A model generated the notes under the pieces. That model did not search any database, had not been told where the DNA came from, and saw only the letters and a program-made list of their open reading frames with translations. The position numbers were made by a program, and so were the translations under genes. From Amycolatopsis sp. MtRt-6 (lineage in GTDB: Bacteria > Actinomycetota > Actinomycetes > Mycobacteriales > Pseudonocardiaceae), in NCBI RefSeq assembly GCF_017308975.1, contig NZ_JADWPD010000035.1, forward strand, positions 1-64,000: a DNA stretch of 64,000 nt, given 5' to 3'. Shown here piece after piece: positions 1 through 7,761 of this stretch; the first letter of the stretch is position 1; each line of letters opens with the position of its first letter.

Positions 1-131
1 CGACAGTCTGTCAGGAATCTCGACGAACGGTCGGAATCGTTATGCGAACGAACAGAACCACCCTGGCCAGGCCAGCAGCTCTACCAGGGCCAACGCACAC
101 AGCAGCAACTGGCGAGACTTCCCACACGGTC

Positions 132-536
132 ATGAGGTCGCTGCGCGGCGACCGCGGCTCCGCGTCGGTGCTCATCCTCGGCCTGAGCATCTCGGCGCTG
201 GTCGGCATCGGGTTCGCCGTCGACGGGACCCGCAAGGGACAGGCCTACTCCCAGGCGACGTCGATTGCCGAGGAAGCAGCGCGTGCCGGCGGCCAGGCAC
301 TGCACGCCCGCGCGTTGGCCGAGGGGACCGATGCTGACATCGATCCGCAGCTGGCGGTGGTCGAGGCGCAGCGCTACCTCACCGCATCCGGTGCCGACGG
401 AACCGCACGGTGGGACGGCCGGCGCCTGATCGTCGAGACGACGATCACCAGGTCCACCGTGTTCCTCGGCTCGATCGGTATCCCCGCCTTCACCGTCCAT
501 GGCGCCGGAGCAGCCGTCGTGGTCTCGGCGGGGTAG
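132..536 (+). CDS. TadE/TadG-like pilus or secretion minor protein
   Basis: Small protein of about 134 residues with a basic N-terminus (MRSLRGDRGSAS), one hydrophobic segment at about residues 10-30 (LILGLSISALVGIGFAV) and a small extracytoplasmic part. This is the plan of TadE/TadG-like proteins of Flp/Tad pilus or related secretion loci, which are membrane-anchored by one N-terminal helix. The frame is also open from an upstream ATG at 42; I prefer 132 because the pseudopilin-like leader begins there. Its last bases abut the Shine-Dalgarno of the LysM/BTAD gene, so the two probably form one transcript. The rest of any Tad cluster would lie left of the window. Function is inferred from architecture and neighbour only. 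Confidence 0.6.
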   Translation: MRSLRGDRGSASVLILGLSISALVGIGFAVDGTRKGQAYSQATSIAEEAARAGGQALHARALAEGTDADIDPQLAVVEAQRYLTASGADGTARWDGRRLIVETTITRSTVFLGSIGIPAFTVHGAGAAVVVSAG

Positions 537-542
537 GAGGAG
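536..542 (+). promoter_or_regulatory. Shine-Dalgarno of the LysM/BTAD gene
   Basis: GGAGGAG lies 4 nt before ATG 547. It decides the start of the LysM/BTAD gene in favour of 547 over the in-frame ATG at 499, and it overlaps the end of the TadE/G-like gene, suggesting coupled translation. Confidence 0.7.
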
Positions 543-546
543 TGCG

Positions 547-3249
547 ATGCGAACGACTGCGAGGCTGTTCGCCGGCGTCGCCGCGCTGGTTGTGATCGTC
601 GCGGTGCCGCCGATGGCGTTGTGGCACTTCCGGTCCGCCTACCTGCCTGACCACGTGCCATCGGCGTCCGAGGTTGCCACGTGGCTGACGAGCGAGGACA
701 CCGGCCGGTTCTTCCTCCTGCTGTTGGTCGGCGTGGGCTTCGTCGCCTGGCTTCAGCTGGTGGTCGCGATCGCGCTTGAACTGGTTGCCCGACTGCGCGG
801 CATTACCGTGCCCCGGCTGCCCGGCTTCGCATGGGCACAGCGCACGGCTGCGGCCTTGTTGCTCGTCGTACTGACGAGCACAGCGGCTGAGGCTACGGAG
901 CTGGCCGGCGACGGAACTCCGTCGACGCACGTGGTCGTCCCTGGCGACAGTCTGACGAAGATCGCCGCCGGCGAACTCGGCAGCGCGGCGCGCTACCGAG
1001 AGGTCTTCGACCTCAACCGCGGGGTCCGCCAGCCTGACGGCCGCTCCCTCCAGGACCCCGGCCTGCTTCGGCCCGGCTGGGTTCTCCAACTGCCGGACGA
1101 TCCCGACTGCGAAGAGGTCATCGTGCGTCCCGGCCAGACCTTGACCCAGATCGCCCGCGAACAGCTGGGGGACGCAAGCCGTTACCGCGAGATCTTCGAC
1201 CTCAACCGCGGACGAACTCAGCCGACCGGACACTTGCTGGACGATCCCGACACAATCCACCCCGGCGACGTTCTACGCATACCGCGCCCGCCGAAGCCTG
1301 CCGCTGGCGGCGGCGGGGCGCCGGCCGCCGCAGTGTTCGCCCGCGCCCCCGAGTCCTGTCAGCCGGCCGAACCACCTTCCCCTCCGCCTCGCCCCCTCGA
1401 ACCGCCGGAGCCGCCTGGCGGCGAAACCCCGACCCCGACCAACCAGCCCTCGAAAACCGTGACGCCGACCGCCGACGCAGACGATGGATCATCGGTCGTG
1501 CTGACGAGCGTCGGTGGTGTCCTCGCCGCAGGTCTGCTCACCCTGCTGGTGGTCCGGCGACGCCGCGCACAGCGTCGCCGACGTCCCGGACACCGCATCC
1601 ACATCGAAGAGTCTGGCCCGTTTGAACACGCTCTCCGTTCGGCCGCGCATCCGGCCACTGTGGAGGACCTGGCCCGGGCGCTGCAAACGCTTGCGGGACA
1701 GGTCGGAGACGACTTGCCGAAGCTCCGAGCCGTGAAGATCGGGACAGAGGGGATCAAGCTTCGGCTCGCCGGGAAGAGCAAGCCGGTCGAGCCGTTCGTC
1801 AAGTCAGGGCCGTCCGAGTGGCGGCTGGACTCGACGGCGAATCTCGACGGCGACGGTGTCCCGCCGCCGTATCCGGCATTGGTATCCCTCGGGCACACCC
1901 AGAAGCGCGACCTCGTACTGATTGACCTGCGAGAAGTGGGCGTCCTTACCCTCGGCGGCGACCGCGAGGCGGTCGAGCCTGTCCTGCTCGCCATGGCTTG
2001 GGACCTCGCCGCGGCTCCATGGACCGCTCGGACGCAGATCACGCTGGTCGACGTGGGAAGAATCTCGGCCGAGGCCCACCCGGATCGACTCCGGTTCACG
2101 TCAGGCTGGGATGAAGCCATCGAGTCGCTCGAGCCCGAACCGGACCGGCCTCAGGTGCTGCTGTCGGCCATCCCGCTGACCGGCGACGTCGTGCAACGCC
2201 TTCAGTCCCTTCGCCTGGACGCCGTCGTGGCAGCTCACGACGAAGACGTCGTGCTGCCGGGTGCGTGGCACCTCGACGTGACGAACCGGTTCACGCCGGT
2301 AGAGGTCTTGGACGAGGACATCGAGCTACAGAGGCTCTCGCCGGCGCAGGTCGGCGAACTCGTATCAGCCCTCGCCGAGGCGGACGAGCCCAAGCAGGTA
2401 CTGCACCACGAATACCGAGGCGTCCCACCGGAGGAAGAGGGATTGCCAGAGCCGCGCCAGACATGTGAGCCCGCGGCGCCGGTTGCGCCGCACCCCACTG
2501 TGGCGGCAACACCGTCTCTCCAGCTGCTGGGTCCCGTACGGCTGCACGGAGCCGACCCGCAAGCCGTGGAGGGCAAGAAGCTCAACCGCCTGACCGAGCT
2601 GGCCGCGTTCCTTGCCCTGCATCCTGGCGTGACGGCCGACGAGATCTCCCGACAGCTCGGCACGGACACCCAACCATGGTCCGCAGCGACTCGGCAGGGC
2701 TACATCTCGCGCCTCCGCACCTGGCTCGGCCGGGACGAGAACGGCGATCCGTACGTGCCGAACGTCGACGCCCGTCACGGCGGCTACCGGATGTCGGACT
2801 CGTTCACCTCCGACTGGCGCATCTTCCGAGACTTGGCGCGCCGCGGTCTCGCCGACCGAGACAGCGGGGTCTCGGATCTGCAGCAAGCTCTCGACCTGGT
2901 GCGGGGGACACCGTTCGGCACCGTCTCGGCTGGCAGGTACGCGTGGAGCTCGTGGCACCAGCGGGAGATGATCGATGCGATCGTGGACGTCGCCCACACC
3001 CTGGCTGACGCCTACCAGAAGGCCGGTGACCTCCCCGCGGCACGCCGGGCAGCCATGCGCGGCCTCCTCGCCGAGCCGGTAAGCGAGATCCTGTACCGAG
3101 ACTTGCTCCGCATCGAGTACCGAGCGGGCAATCTCGCCGCCGTTCGCCAGACGGCCGACAAGCTCGCCGCCCTCGCGGCCTCACTCGAGCTGGAGCTCGA
3201 TGAGGAAACCAGCGCCCTGGTGAGCGCGCTGTTGGCCGGCCGGTCGTAG
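547..3249 (+). CDS. membrane LysM protein with C-terminal BTAD-type module
   Basis: About 900 residues. I start at ATG 547 because a strong Shine-Dalgarno (GGAGGAG, 536-542) precedes it; the frame is open from 499. Order: hydrophobic segments near residues 8-25, 55-80 and 100-115; LysM repeat 1 (about 127-182, HVVVPGDSLTKIA); LysM repeat 2 (about 189-246, EVIVRPGQTLTQIA), both ending in a FDLNRG-type motif; a Pro/Thr-rich linker; a transmembrane helix (about 316-336) followed by an arginine cluster; a cytoplasmic region; and from about residue 658 a winged-helix plus BTAD-like helical region as in SARP/AfsR activators. LysM binds peptidoglycan, so the protein could link the wall to a cytoplasmic regulatory domain. 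Such proteins accompany Tad-like genes on actinobacterial elements. Its role is unproven. Confidence 0.75.
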   Translation: MRTTARLFAGVAALVVIVAVPPMALWHFRSAYLPDHVPSASEVATWLTSEDTGRFFLLLLVGVGFVAWLQLVVAIALELVARLRGITVPRLPGFAWAQRTAAALLLVVLTSTAAEATELAGDGTPSTHVVVPGDSLTKIAAGELGSAARYREVFDLNRGVRQPDGRSLQDPGLLRPGWVLQLPDDPDCEEVIVRPGQTLTQIAREQLGDASRYREIFDLNRGRTQPTGHLLDDPDTIHPGDVLRIPRPPKPAAGGGGAPAAAVFARAPESCQPAEPPSPPPRPLEPPEPPGGETPTPTNQPSKTVTPTADADDGSSVVLTSVGGVLAAGLLTLLVVRRRRAQRRRRPGHRIHIEESGPFEHALRSAAHPATVEDLARALQTLAGQVGDDLPKLRAVKIGTEGIKLRLAGKSKPVEPFVKSGPSEWRLDSTANLDGDGVPPPYPALVSLGHTQKRDLVLIDLREVGVLTLGGDREAVEPVLLAMAWDLAAAPWTARTQITLVDVGRISAEAHPDRLRFTSGWDEAIESLEPEPDRPQVLLSAIPLTGDVVQRLQSLRLDAVVAAHDEDVVLPGAWHLDVTNRFTPVEVLDEDIELQRLSPAQVGELVSALAEADEPKQVLHHEYRGVPPEEEGLPEPRQTCEPAAPVAPHPTVAATPSLQLLGPVRLHGADPQAVEGKKLNRLTELAAFLALHPGVTADEISRQLGTDTQPWSAATRQGYISRLRTWLGRDENGDPYVPNVDARHGGYRMSDSFTSDWRIFRDLARRGLADRDSGVSDLQQALDLVRGTPFGTVSAGRYAWSSWHQREMIDAIVDVAHTLADAYQKAGDLPAARRAAMRGLLAEPVSEILYRDLLRIEYRAGNLAAVRQTADKLAALAASLELELDEETSALVSALLAGRS

Positions 3250-3658
3250 CGAGCAAGTATTCAGGCAAGCCGCTGGTGAATTGTCGACCACGTCTTTTCG
3301 CATGTCTCGCTCAAAGGAAATCCCTGGCATGGGTCCCGAGACACGTGAATCGAAGTCGTGCCTGTCTCGCCCCGGTCTCGCGAACGGTCTCGGTGGTCGA
3401 AGTGGCAGTCTCGGCAGGGGAATCGGGTCGCGATCACGTCGTGGCGACGGAAATGGCATGGCGCCAGAGTGGTCCTACTTGGTGTTACGATCAGGAGCGT
3501 TCCCGCGGGGAGAAATGTCATTTCTCCGGCCGCGTCGAGCTTGTCAGTGGGGCCAGTGCTGAAGGATTGCGCGCCCGGCTTGCTCGCGCCTCGGCCGATC
3601 TTCTTCGTTGGGCTGCTGACGCCTCGTCCGCTGAACCCGCCAAGGATGCCTGATAGCC
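3250..3658. other. intergenic stretch dense in GTCTCG hexamers, upstream of the integrase
   Basis: This 409-base gap between the LysM/BTAD gene and the recombinase holds no convincing long gene. Six copies of GTCTCG or its complement lie within 110 bases (3304, 3337, 3364, 3375, 3387, 3408). A TACGAT hexamer at 3486-3491 could be a -10 box for the recombinase. One low-confidence short frame is listed separately. I found no extended palindrome. Confidence 0.5.
3453..3653 (+). CDS. possible small protein upstream of the integrase
   Basis: A short open frame of about 66 codons (ATG 3453) ends 5 bases before the recombinase ATG. Its C-terminal half (AEGLRARLARASADLLRWAA) looks like an amphipathic alanine/arginine/leucine helix, the kind of peptide encoded just before actinobacterial recombinases. 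The N-terminal half is Cys/Gly/Ser-rich and less protein-like, and third positions are not strongly GC-biased. I see no good ribosome binding site. It could equally be non-coding leader. Confidence 0.3.
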   Translation: MAWRQSGPTWCYDQERSRGEKCHFSGRVELVSGASAEGLRARLARASADLLRWAADASSAEPAKDA

Positions 3659-5734
3659 ATGAATTCGCCCGAGCGTGTGATCGTCAACCCTCCTGCTCCA
3701 GGGCGGCCCGGTTTTGGTCAACCCCTCCGGCCCGGTGTCTCGGGTCCATCGGGACTGTCCGACCACGCGGTCTCGCCCCTGGGCATGCCGCTGGCCCTGC
3801 TCCGAGACGAGGTCCGCGTCGCCTTCCTGGGGCGAACCTCCACAGAGGAGCAGCAGGATCCACGCCAGTCGATCCTGCGTCAGCTGGGCAACTCCAAGAC
3901 CGCTTTGCCCGAATCCTGGGTCATCGTCGCGCACTTCTACGACGTCGAGTCCGGGCGGATGGAACTGGACCGGCGTGGCCGCGGAGACCACTACGAACGC
4001 TTCGACATCCCCATCGCCCGCGACGGCGGCATCGCCGACCTGCTGGCCGAGGCTGCGAGACCGGACCGCCGGTTCGACGTCGTCATCTGCGAGAGCATCG
4101 CGCGAGTCGCGCGCCGGGCCTATGAGGGACTCTCGGTCGAACGAGACCTGGAGCGGTGCGAGGTCTCGCTGTTCGCGGCGAACGAGACCATCAGTGTCTC
4201 GGGCAGCCGGGCCCAGCGGATCCTGCAGCGCCGGATCAATCAGTCCGTCGCCGAGTACGAGGTCCTGAACACCCTCGAACAGTCCTGGGGAGGCACCTGC
4301 ACCCACGTCCGCGAGGGCTGGAACATCGGCAAGCCCTGCTACGGCTACAAGGCCAAGACGTTCCGGCATCCGAATCCGGCGAAGGCTGCGAAGGGGATTA
4401 CGAAGACCCGTCTCGAACCCGACGGCGCGCGTAGCGAGACTGTGACCCAGATCGCTTCCTGGGCTTACTATGACTGCTTGGGTGGCGACGCGATCGCGAC
4501 GCTCCTCAACCAGGACTTGGCCAACCATCCGCCGCCCGTGCCGCCGGGACCGGAGCGAGCGCGCGGAGCGTGGAGCCGGTCCAGCGTCTACGACATCCTC
4601 CGCAACCCCAAGTACACCGGCTATCAGGTCTACAACCGCCGCGCCACGCGGTCACGCCGGGGCAAGGTCAACGACCCGGTGAAGTGGGTCTGGTCGCTCG
4701 AGCCCGCCCACGAGCCACTGATCCCGAAGTGGATGTACGACGAGCTCACGGCCCGCAGGCAGGCCAAGAAGGGCTCTCGCGCCGGCGGTGATCGCAACGT
4801 CCACCCCCAGACCAAGCGGACCTACCTGTTCCGCGGGATGCTGTTCTGCTCGTGCGGGAGACGGATGATCGGCGTACCGCGGCACGGCAAGTCGTACTAC
4901 CTGTGCCGGCCGAGCAACACGAACCGAGGTCGTCCGGACAAGTACCTCGGTCACGAGAAGGCGCTGTACTTTCGTGAGGATGCCGTCCTCGACGCCGTCT
5001 CCAGGTTCTTCGCCGACCGCGTGTTCGGTTCCGACCGCCGGACCATTCTCGAGGCCGAGCTGGCGGGCGTAGATGACCAGGCCGATCGCGATCGGGAGGC
5101 GGAGGCCCAGCGGCTGGCCAGGGCCCTCGACGAGCTCACCAAGAAGCAGAACTCCATCCTGCAGCAGGCTGCCGACGGTGATCCTGATGACCCATTCACG
5201 AAGGCGCTGAGGGGCCGCTACAACGAGCTGGAGCAACAACGGGCTGGTGCGGCGAGTGCGCTGGCTGACCTCAAACAAGCCGCTGGAGCCACAGCCGCCA
5301 AGCCGACAGCTGAGGACAAGGGCCTGATCGATGCGCTCCCGTACCTGGCCCTGAACCTGGCGAAAGCGCCGGAGCGGCTGCTGAGGACGCTCTTCGAGGT
5401 CACTCAGCTGACCATCCGGATTGACGCCGGCGGCGATCGTGCGACACTGGAGATCACACTTCCCGAAGATCAGCTGCCGGACATCACCGGCGCAGCGGAA
5501 AGGATCACCGAGGAGATGCTCTCGCAAGGAACGCCCAGCGGGCGGCCTTGTGAGGTTGCTGTTCGTGCCCCCGGTGAGATTCGAACTCACACTGGACGGG
5601 TTTTGAATCCGTTGCCTCTGCCAGTTGGGCTACGGGGGCGTGACGTCGTGACTCTACGGGATCACCGGACCCCGCCCGCTCCCGGGGGCGGCCTCCCCGA
5701 CCCGGCGAGTGTCATGCCCGCCACTACGTGGTGA
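3659..5734 (+). CDS. large serine recombinase (integrase) of an integrated element
   Basis: Frame of 691 codons. It has an N-terminal resolvase domain whose catalytic serine lies in GRTSTEEQ (about Ser61), followed by VICESIARVARR; a recombinase domain (about 215-330); a zinc-ribbon (CSCG near residue 398, then YYLC); and a coiled coil (about 470-540). Large serine integrases join attP and attB without supercoiling needs. The first 42 residues are unlike the family, so Met43 (nt 3785) is an alternative start. Codons from about 636 on are the antisense reading of the tRNA gene at 5566-5639 and then chromosomal sequence. The gene therefore has no stop of its own before the attachment site, and its tail is host-derived. 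GTCTCG hexamers are dense in its first half. Confidence 0.9.
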   Translation: MNSPERVIVNPPAPGRPGFGQPLRPGVSGPSGLSDHAVSPLGMPLALLRDEVRVAFLGRTSTEEQQDPRQSILRQLGNSKTALPESWVIVAHFYDVESGRMELDRRGRGDHYERFDIPIARDGGIADLLAEAARPDRRFDVVICESIARVARRAYEGLSVERDLERCEVSLFAANETISVSGSRAQRILQRRINQSVAEYEVLNTLEQSWGGTCTHVREGWNIGKPCYGYKAKTFRHPNPAKAAKGITKTRLEPDGARSETVTQIASWAYYDCLGGDAIATLLNQDLANHPPPVPPGPERARGAWSRSSVYDILRNPKYTGYQVYNRRATRSRRGKVNDPVKWVWSLEPAHEPLIPKWMYDELTARRQAKKGSRAGGDRNVHPQTKRTYLFRGMLFCSCGRRMIGVPRHGKSYYLCRPSNTNRGRPDKYLGHEKALYFREDAVLDAVSRFFADRVFGSDRRTILEAELAGVDDQADRDREAEAQRLARALDELTKKQNSILQQAADGDPDDPFTKALRGRYNELEQQRAGAASALADLKQAAGATAAKPTAEDKGLIDALPYLALNLAKAPERLLRTLFEVTQLTIRIDAGGDRATLEITLPEDQLPDITGAAERITEEMLSQGTPSGRPCEVAVRAPGEIRTHTGRVLNPLPLPVGLRGRDVVTLRDHRTPPAPGGGLPDPASVMPATTW
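5566..5639 (-). tRNA. tRNA gene, anticodon CAA (nominally Leu) with a short variable arm; element attachment site
   Basis: On the minus strand: acceptor stem GCCCCCG/CGGGGGC (7 of 7 pairs), discriminator A at 5566, T arm GTGAG-TTCGAAT-CTCAC (perfect), anticodon arm ACGGA-TTCAAAA-CCCGT with one A-C mismatch at the loop-closing pair, and a 5-nt variable loop. CCA is not encoded. The anticodon (5603-5605 on the plus strand) reads CAA. A leucine tRNA should have a long variable arm, so the amino-acid identity is uncertain. TAGAGT on the minus strand (5651-5656) is well placed as a -10 box on the chromosomal side. The 3' end of the gene faces the integrase, as expected for insertion at a tRNA 3' end. 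Confidence 0.85.
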
Positions 5735-5830
5735 ACGCCATCTCTGCTTCTGGATCGTTCCCGGTAGGCTTCAGGTTCGCGGGAAGCCGCGAAACGCCAA
5801 CGCCCCGCCGAGTCTTTCAGGAGGACCCCG

Positions 5831-6433
5831 GTGACCGACCAGGCTACCGAGGCCAGCGTGCCGCAGCGTCGGGTGCTCGTCGCGGAAGATGAAGCGCTCA
5901 TCCGGCTCGACCTCGTCGAAATGCTGCGGGAAGAGGGCTATGAGGTGGTCGGGGAGGCCGGCGATGGCGAACAGGCCATCGCGCTGGCCACCGATCTGAA
6001 GCCCGATCTCGTGATCCTCGACGTCAAGATGCCCAAGCTCGACGGCATCGAGGCCGCGTCGAAGATCACCGGTGACCGGATTGCGCCCGTTGTCATCCTC
6101 ACCGCGTTCAGCCAGCGGGATCTCGTCGAACGCGCGCGGGATGCCGGCACCATGGCCTACCTCGTCAAGCCCTTCGCGAAGCGGGACCTCGTGCCCGCCA
6201 TCGAGCTCGCCGTCAGCCGGTTCTCCGAGCTGCAGGCCCTCGAGGCCGAGGTTGCCGGGCTCACCGACCGGCTCGAGACGCGGAAGGTCATCGACCGCGC
6301 CAAGGGCCTGCTCATGAGCCGGCAGGGGCTCACCGAGCCCGATGCCTTCCGGTGGATCCAGCGCACCGCCATGGACCGGCGGACCACCATGAAGGCCGTC
6401 GCCGAGGCCGTCGTCGAGAGCATCGGGAGCTAG
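5831..6433 (+). CDS. pdtaR: PdtaR-type response regulator with ANTAR RNA-binding domain
   Basis: GTG start with an excellent Shine-Dalgarno (AGGAGG at 5819-5824). 200 residues: receiver domain about 13-128 with the acidic pair (ED, about 19-20), phospho-acceptor Asp64 in VILDVKMP, Thr91 and Lys113 (LVKPF); then a coiled linker and the ANTAR domain (about 137-198, KVIDRAKGLLM). ANTAR proteins bind paired-hairpin RNAs and act by antitermination or by blocking translation. In mycobacteria PdtaR (Rv1626) is phosphorylated by PdtaS and its gene sits upstream of polA, as here. A TAGGCT hexamer at 5765-5770 is a plausible -10, giving a leader of about 55 nt. The kinase gene is not in the window. Confidence 0.93.
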   Translation: MTDQATEASVPQRRVLVAEDEALIRLDLVEMLREEGYEVVGEAGDGEQAIALATDLKPDLVILDVKMPKLDGIEAASKITGDRIAPVVILTAFSQRDLVERARDAGTMAYLVKPFAKRDLVPAIELAVSRFSELQALEAEVAGLTDRLETRKVIDRAKGLLMSRQGLTEPDAFRWIQRTAMDRRTTMKAVAEAVVESIGS

Positions 6434-6467
6434 CCGGAAGCAGCGGCCGGCGGGCAGAATCACCCAG

Positions 6468-6992
6468 GTGAGAGTCCTGCCGGTCGTTGTCGTCCTAGCA
6501 CTCGCAGCAGGCTGCCAAGCCGGACAGCCCAGCGCGCCCGCACCTGCCACCTACGAGCTGCCGCCGCGGCAGGTGCGGCCCGACGAGACCGCCCTCAAGC
6601 TGCCGCCCGCCAAGAACGGCGACACCGAATTCACCCTGATCGGCCTGGCCGCCGGGCTGCCCAGCATCACCGGGAGCCACACCGAGTTCGCCGCGAAGGG
6701 CCAGTTCGTGCGGCTGCGGCTCGTCGTGACGAACACCGGCACCTCCAGCGTCCTGTTCGACACCGGACGGCAGCTGCTCGTCGACGACCAGGGCGTCGCG
6801 CACCCGCCGGAAGAGCAGGCCGTGATCATCAAGCGCCAGCCCCGCCAGTTCGACCTCGGCCACGGCGTGCGCGTCGAATTCGACCTCTATTGGGACATCC
6901 CCAAGGACCGGAAGCCCGTCACGCTCCGCGCCTTCGGCGGCCCCAGCATCACCGACATGAAGAACCTGACCGGCACCGACATCAGGCTGTGA
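6468..6992 (+). CDS. small lipoprotein, DUF4352-like
   Basis: About 174 residues from GTG 6468. A short signal peptide ends in a lipobox-like ALAAGC (Cys16), so the product is probably lipidated and anchored outside the membrane. The mature part carries a telokin/DUF4352-like beta-sandwich signature: KGQFVRLRLVVTNTG, then a hydrophobic VLFDTGRQLLVDDQG strand pair. Such domains are common in actinobacterial lipoproteins of unknown role. It follows pdtaR by 34 nt and ends at a strong hairpin. No specific function can be assigned. Confidence 0.75.
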   Translation: MRVLPVVVVLALAAGCQAGQPSAPAPATYELPPRQVRPDETALKLPPAKNGDTEFTLIGLAAGLPSITGSHTEFAAKGQFVRLRLVVTNTGTSSVLFDTGRQLLVDDQGVAHPPEEQAVIIKRQPRQFDLGHGVRVEFDLYWDIPKDRKPVTLRAFGGPSITDMKNLTGTDIRL

Positions 6993-7007
6993 CAGAGCCA
7001 CCAAAAG

Positions 7008-7039
7008 CAGGGGCCCGGCACCGAAGTGCCGGGCCCCTG
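7008..7039. terminator. bidirectional hairpin between convergent genes
   Basis: A perfect 14-bp inverted repeat (CAGGGGCCCGGCAC, loop CGAA, then its complement) lies between the lipoprotein gene and livF, which converge here. The tetraloop and GC-rich stem fit an actinobacterial terminator for both genes. Confidence 0.85.
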
Positions 7040-7047
7040 GAAGAAAC

Positions 7048-7761
7048 TCAGACGCCCAGGTCGCCACCGAGGTAGGCGGCCCGGACCTGCGGGTCGTCCA
7101 GCAGGTCGGCCCCGCGGGCGCTCTTGACCACCTGGCCGGTCTCGAGCACGTACGCGCGGTCCGACAGCTTCAGCGCCTGCTGGGCGTTCTGCTCGACCAG
7201 CAGCACCGTCGTGCCGCGCTTGTTGATCTCCCGGATGATGTCGAAGATCTGCGCGATCAGCATCGGCGCCAGGCCCATCGACGGCTCGTCGAGCAGCAGC
7301 ACCTTCGGCTTCGTCATCAGCGCGCGGCCGATGGCGATCATCTGCTGCTCGCCGCCCGACATCGTGCCGCCGAACTGCGTCCGGCGCTCGTTCAGCCGGG
7401 GGAACAGCTCGTAGACCTCGTCGAGGTCGGCGGTGAGGTCGTCCTTGCGGGTGTAGGCACCCATCAGGAGGTTCTCCTGCACCGTCATGCCGGGGAACAC
7501 GCCCCGGCCTTCCGGCGACTGGCCGATCCCGAGCAGCACGCGCTTGTGCCCCGGGGTCTTGGAGATGTCCTGGCCGTTGAACAGGATCCGGCCGCTGGTG
7601 AGCGGACGCAGGCCCGAGATCGTCTTGAGCGTCGTGGTCTTGCCGGCGCCGTTGGCGCCGATCAGGGACACGATCTCGCCCTCGTCGACCTGGATGCTCA
7701 TGCCCTTGAGGGCGGCGATCTTGCCGTAGTGGACGTTGATGTCCTGGACGTCAAGAAGCAT
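7048..7761 (-). CDS. livF: branched-chain amino-acid ABC transporter ATPase LivF
   Basis: 237 residues, the usual LivF length. Walker A GANGAGKTT, Q-loop region GIGQSPEGRGVF, ABC signature MSGGEQQM, Walker B VLLLDEPSMG and the switch histidine region typically replaced in LivF (LLVEQNAQQAL) are all present; the EQN motif is diagnostic of LivF. It energises uptake of leucine, isoleucine, valine or related substrates with LivG. The start overlaps the end of livG by 11 nt. It is the last gene of the operon and faces the hairpin at 7008-7039. Confidence 0.95.
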   Translation of the reverse strand: MLLDVQDINVHYGKIAALKGMSIQVDEGEIVSLIGANGAGKTTTLKTISGLRPLTSGRILFNGQDISKTPGHKRVLLGIGQSPEGRGVFPGMTVQENLLMGAYTRKDDLTADLDEVYELFPRLNERRTQFGGTMSGGEQQMIAIGRALMTKPKVLLLDEPSMGLAPMLIAQIFDIIREINKRGTTVLLVEQNAQQALKLSDRAYVLETGQVVKSARGADLLDDPQVRAAYLGGDLGV

